64,000 nucleotides of DNA from JADJPO01 sp963724535 (GTDB lineage: Bacteria; Actinomycetota; Actinomycetes; Actinomycetales; Kineosporiaceae): positions 186,001 through 250,000 of the forward strand of contig CAVRVD010000015.1 in NCBI GenBank assembly GCA_963724535.1, read 5' to 3'. Each line of letters opens with the position of its first letter. Positions within the stretch are counted from its first letter, which is position 1. Positions 61,027 through 64,000 of the stretch are shown one piece after another. The position numbers and the translations under genes are program-made. The notes beneath the pieces were generated by a model. That model was not told the origin of the DNA. It saw nothing but the letters and a program-made list of their open reading frames with translations, and made no database searches.

Positions 61027-61806
61027 ATGACCGATCCCACGCCCCAGGGCACACCGTGTTGGTACGAGCTGAGCACCAGTGACCTGCAGACGGCCGGCGA
61101 GTTCTACGCCGCCGTCCTGGACTGGACGATCGCCGACTCCGGCATGGACGGCGTGACCTACCACCTGGCCACCGCACCGGACGGCGGCAACGTCGCCGGG
61201 CTGAGCCCTCTGCCCGACACCGGCGGTGCCCCGCCGCCCAGCTGGCTCATCTACTTCACCTGCGACGACTGCGACCAGGCCTCGGCGGCCATCGCCTCGG
61301 CCGGAGGGCACATCGTGGTCGAGCCGGCCGACATCCCCGGCACCGGCCGCTTCGCCATCTGCGCCGACCCGCAGGGTGCGGTGTTCGGCCTGCTGCAGCC
61401 CGCGCCGATGGACGCCCCGCCCGCGCAGCCCGCCTTCGACCAGCAGGCCGCCGGCCACGGCAACTGGCACGAGCTGATGAGCTCCGACCCGGAGGCCGGT
61501 TTCGCCTTCTACGCCGAGCAGTTCGGCTGGGCCAAGGGCGAGACGATGGACATGGGCGAGATGGGCTCCTACCAGCTCTTCCAGGTCGGCGGGACCGACG
61601 TCGGCGGGATCATGGGCCTGGGCACCGCGCCGATGGCCGTGTGGCTGCCGTACTTCGGCAGCCAGGGCGTCGAGGCGACGATCGAGCGCATCCGGTCCGG
61701 TGGCGGCGCCGTGCACCACGGTCCGACCGAGGTGCCCGGCGGCACGTTCACCGCCATCGCCACCGACCCGCAGGGAGCCTGGTTCGCCGTCGTCGGCCCA
61801 CGCTGA
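61027..61806 (+). CDS. Two-domain VOC protein (CFP30B-like)
   Basis: Two glyoxalase-like domains are in tandem: CWYELSTSDLQTAGEFYAAV to GRFAICADPQGAVFGLLQP, and NWHELMSSDPEAGFAFYAEQ to GTFTAIATDPQGAWFAVV. This is the architecture of mycobacterial CFP30B/27-kDa antigen and related hydroxylases of unknown substrate. The length of 259 residues is normal. ATG at 61027 is the first suitable start. Confidence 0.9.
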   Translation: MTDPTPQGTPCWYELSTSDLQTAGEFYAAVLDWTIADSGMDGVTYHLATAPDGGNVAGLSPLPDTGGAPPPSWLIYFTCDDCDQASAAIASAGGHIVVEPADIPGTGRFAICADPQGAVFGLLQPAPMDAPPAQPAFDQQAAGHGNWHELMSSDPEAGFAFYAEQFGWAKGETMDMGEMGSYQLFQVGGTDVGGIMGLGTAPMAVWLPYFGSQGVEATIERIRSGGGAVHHGPTEVPGGTFTAIATDPQGAWFAVVGPR

Positions 61807-61815
61807 CCTTGTGGC

Positions 61816-61853
61816 GTCGGCCGCTGCCCCGCGACCAGGTGGCGGTGGCCGAC
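61816..61853 (+). terminator. Terminator-like hairpin after the two-domain VOC gene
   Basis: 61816-61828 pairs with 61841-61853 in a 13-bp stem with two G-U pairs and a 12-nt loop, 10 bp after the stop. The remaining gap to 62040 shows no gene and probably holds the carboxyltransferase promoter. Confidence 0.5.
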
Positions 61854-62040
61854 GACATCAGAACCGCTGGGACCCGTACACCGGTTGATCGCCCAGCAGG
61901 ACCAGCAGGTCCAGCCTGATCGACATGACGCCACCGAGGTCAGGAGCGGGGCGTGCTGAGCGTCTCGCCCGCAGGCGATGACACCCGGGGCAGGAGCCGA
62001 TAGAGAGGAGGCGAGGTCTGCATCGAGAGGAGGGGCCCTG

Positions 62041-63570
62041 GTGACCCCGTCAGAGGCCGTCGTTCGACCTGCCCGACCCGACCGGCTGGGGGCACGCGCC
62101 TTCGTCGACCGCGTCGTCGACCCTGGCAGCTGGATGAGTTGGGACGACGCCCCGCTGCCGGTCGCGGCGCCCGGCAGCGCCTACGCCGACGAGCTGGCCG
62201 AGGCGGCGCGACGCTCGGGGACCGACGAGGCGGTGATCACCGGCGAGGCCCGGATCCGTGGCCGCCGCCTGGCCGTGGTCGCCGGCGAGTTCGCCTTCCT
62301 GGCCGGCTCGATCGGGGCCAGCGCGGTGGAGCGGATCGTGCTCGCCTTCGAGCGCGCCGCTGCCGAGGGGTTGCCGTTGGTCGCCGCGCCGTCCTCGGGC
62401 GGGACCCGGATGCAGGAGGGCACCCCGGCGTTCGTGGGCATGGTGAAGATCTCCGCGGCGGTCGCGGCGTTCAAGGCCGCCGGCCTGCCCTATCTGGTCT
62501 ACCTGCGCCATCCGACCACCGGTGGTGTGTTCGCATCGTGGGGGTCGCTGGGACACGTCACGGTCGCCGAACCCGGCGCGTTGGTGGGGTTCCTGGGGCC
62601 TCGGGTCTACCAGGCCCTGTATGGCCAGCCGTTCCCCGAGGGCGTGCAGACCGCGGAGAACCTGCACGCCCGCGGCCTGCTGGACGCCGTCCTGCCGGTC
62701 GAGGGACTGGCCGACATCGCCTCGCGGACGCTGACCCTGCTGATGGCCCCCCGCGAGGAGCACCCGCCGGTCTTCGAGCTGCCCCGCGAGCCGCTGCCCG
62801 ACGTTCCGGCCTGGGAGTCGATCACTCGGTCCCGTCGCCCGGACCGGCCCAGCGTGCGGGCCCTGCTGAAGCTGGCCGCCACCGACGTGGTGCCACTGCA
62901 CGGCACCAACCAGGGCGAGTACGACCCGGGTCTGTTCCTGGCCCTGGCCCGGTTCGGCGGAGCCCCGTGTGTCGTCCTCGGCCAGAACCGTCGGGCGCAG
63001 ACCGTCGAGCGGCCGCTGTCGCCGTCCGGACTGCGCGCAGCCCGCCGCGGCATGCGGCTGGCCGCCGAGCTCAAGCTGCCCCTGGTGAGCATCATCGACA
63101 CGGCGGGCGCGGCGCTGTCCAAGGAGGCCGAGGAGGGCGGGCTGGCCGGGGAGATCGCCCGCTGCCTGTCCGAGCTGGTCACCCTGGACGCCCCGACCAT
63201 CTGCCTGCTGCTCGGCGAGGGCACCGGCGGCGGGGCGCTGGCCCTGATGCCGGCCGACAAGGTGATCTGCGCGCAGCACTCCTGGCTGTCACCGCTGCCG
63301 CCCGAGGGCGCCGCCGCCATCCTGCACCGCGATCCGAGCCGGGCCCCGGAGCTGGCGGCCGCGCAGGGGGTCCGCTCCACCGACCTACTCGCTGCGGGCA
63401 TCGTCGACCGGATCGTCGCCGAGCGCCCGGATGCCGCCGACGAGCCGGAGGCGTTCTGCGCCCGGATGTCCCACGTGCTGCGCTACGAGCTGGCCAAGCT
63501 GCTGGAGGAGGACCCGCAGCAGCGACTGGCTGCCCGGCTGGGGCGCTACCGGCGACTCGGCACACTGTGA
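62041..63570 (+). CDS. Fused AccD-AccA-type acyl-CoA carboxyltransferase
   Basis: From GTG 62041 the 509-residue protein joins a beta-like half (GSIGASAVERIVLAFERAAA, SSGGTRMQEGTPAF, TTGGVFASWGSLGHV) to an alpha-like half (GMRLAAELKLPLVSIIDTAG, EGTGGGALALMPADKVI). The N-terminal zinc finger of E. coli AccD is missing. It transfers carboxyl from biotin to acetyl- or propionyl-CoA; no biotin carboxylase is in view. Such fused forms occur in actinobacteria. A longer start at 61978 is less likely. Confidence 0.9.
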   Translation: MTPSEAVVRPARPDRLGARAFVDRVVDPGSWMSWDDAPLPVAAPGSAYADELAEAARRSGTDEAVITGEARIRGRRLAVVAGEFAFLAGSIGASAVERIVLAFERAAAEGLPLVAAPSSGGTRMQEGTPAFVGMVKISAAVAAFKAAGLPYLVYLRHPTTGGVFASWGSLGHVTVAEPGALVGFLGPRVYQALYGQPFPEGVQTAENLHARGLLDAVLPVEGLADIASRTLTLLMAPREEHPPVFELPREPLPDVPAWESITRSRRPDRPSVRALLKLAATDVVPLHGTNQGEYDPGLFLALARFGGAPCVVLGQNRRAQTVERPLSPSGLRAARRGMRLAAELKLPLVSIIDTAGAALSKEAEEGGLAGEIARCLSELVTLDAPTICLLLGEGTGGGALALMPADKVICAQHSWLSPLPPEGAAAILHRDPSRAPELAAAQGVRSTDLLAAGIVDRIVAERPDAADEPEAFCARMSHVLRYELAKLLEEDPQQRLAARLGRYRRLGTL

Positions 63571-63587
63571 CGGCGTAGCCTCGGACG

Positions 63588-64000
63588 ATGGCGGACGCGA
63601 CGACCCTGCCCACCCTGGAGCGGCACACCGAGCGGCTGCTCGACACCGCCAGGGCCCTTAACGACCCGGCCGCTGCCTCACTGTGCACCGGGTGGACCCG
63701 CGCTCACGTGCTGACCCACATCGCCCGCAACGCCGACGGGATCGCCGCGTTGGCCCGGGCGGCGCTGGACGGCACCGGCGAGACCATGTACGCCAGCCCC
63801 GAGCAGCGCGACGCTGACATCGAGGCCGGCGCCCGCCGCCCGCTCGCCGAACTGGTGGACGACGTCGGGGCCTCCGCCCGCGCCCTGGCCCCCCTGTTGG
63901 CGCGGCTCGGCCCCGAGCAGGACGAGCTGCGGGTCGCGCGGACCCCGGGCGGCCCGCAGGTCCGGATCGGCAACCTGGCCAGCATGCGGCTGCGTGAGGT
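63588..64000 (+). CDS. Maleylpyruvate isomerase-like protein (DinB fold), 5' part
   Basis: The gene starts at ATG 63588 and runs off the window. The N-terminal LERHTERLLDTARAL and LCTGWTRAHVLTHIARNADG, with metal-binding His, fit the mycothiol-dependent maleylpyruvate isomerase N-terminal domain. That fold is found in mycothiol-using actinobacteria. It is 17 bp after the carboxyltransferase stop and may be co-transcribed. Confidence 0.85.
   Translation, partial: MADATTLPTLERHTERLLDTARALNDPAAASLCTGWTRAHVLTHIARNADGIAALARAALDGTGETMYASPEQRDADIEAGARRPLAELVDDVGASARALAPLLARLGPEQDELRVARTPGGPQVRIGNLASMRLRE

Overview
The window is high-GC DNA with dense, GTG-rich coding, strong third-position GC bias and many 1-4 bp ATGA/GTGA gene overlaps. 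The families present (mycothiol-dependent maleylpyruvate isomerase fold, PucR regulator, fused AccDA-type carboxyltransferase, CFP30B-like VOC protein) point to an actinobacterium (Actinomycetota). The genus cannot be named from the sequence alone.

Layout. (1) 1-1172: end of an M3 metallopeptidase. (2) 1169-18016: an accessory block bounded by two identical, inverted copies of an IS110-family element. Copy 1 (1169-2660) looks complete; copy 2 (16769-18016) has lost its right end. Between them lie a truncated LuxR-type two-component pair, a DUF4062 protein, IS3, dinB and PadR remnants, a Tat-exported GH26-like glycosidase, a 2OG-Fe(II) oxygenase, a multicopper oxidase with its two-component system, and decayed toxin-antitoxin genes. 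(3) 18084-23112: glmS, tam-like methyltransferase, an epimerase and a divergent TetR gene with two palindromic operators between them. (4) 23252-27095: an acyl/aminoacyl-AMP ligase, PLP decarboxylase and acyl carrier protein set resembling the exosortase A-associated trio, with a hexapeptide acetyltransferase. (5) 27180-29690: ABC1 kinase, GyrI-like protein and a decayed locus.

(6) 29697-56045 is the most striking part: a nitrogen-heterocycle catabolic island interrupted by an arsenic cassette (44002-47163). It encodes an FdrA/DUF1116/DUF2877 complex of the oxamate carbamoyltransferase type, a PucR regulator, a uracil-type NCS2 permease, a three-subunit molybdenum hydroxylase with a CoxG-like protein, a nitrilase-family amidase, an MFS carrier, HyuA/HyuB, a family III CoA-transferase, carbamate kinase and a barbiturase/cyanuric acid hydrolase. 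I infer an energy-conserving oxidative pyrimidine route: uracil or thymine to barbiturate (Mo hydroxylase), to ureidomalonate (barbiturase), then phosphorolysis to malonamate plus carbamoyl phosphate (FdrA complex), ATP from carbamoyl phosphate (carbamate kinase), and malonamate to malonate and malonyl-CoA (amidase, CoA-transferase). The families are recognised; the assembled pathway is inference.

(7) 56142-59724: a two-gene module of a membrane protein with a C-terminal nucleoside phosphorylase-like domain and a macro-domain protein, a candidate nucleotide-based conflict or defence pair. (8) 59816-64000: a possibly chimeric small protein, two VOC proteins, a fused carboxyltransferase and the start of a maleylpyruvate isomerase-like gene. 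No tRNA, rRNA or CRISPR array was seen.
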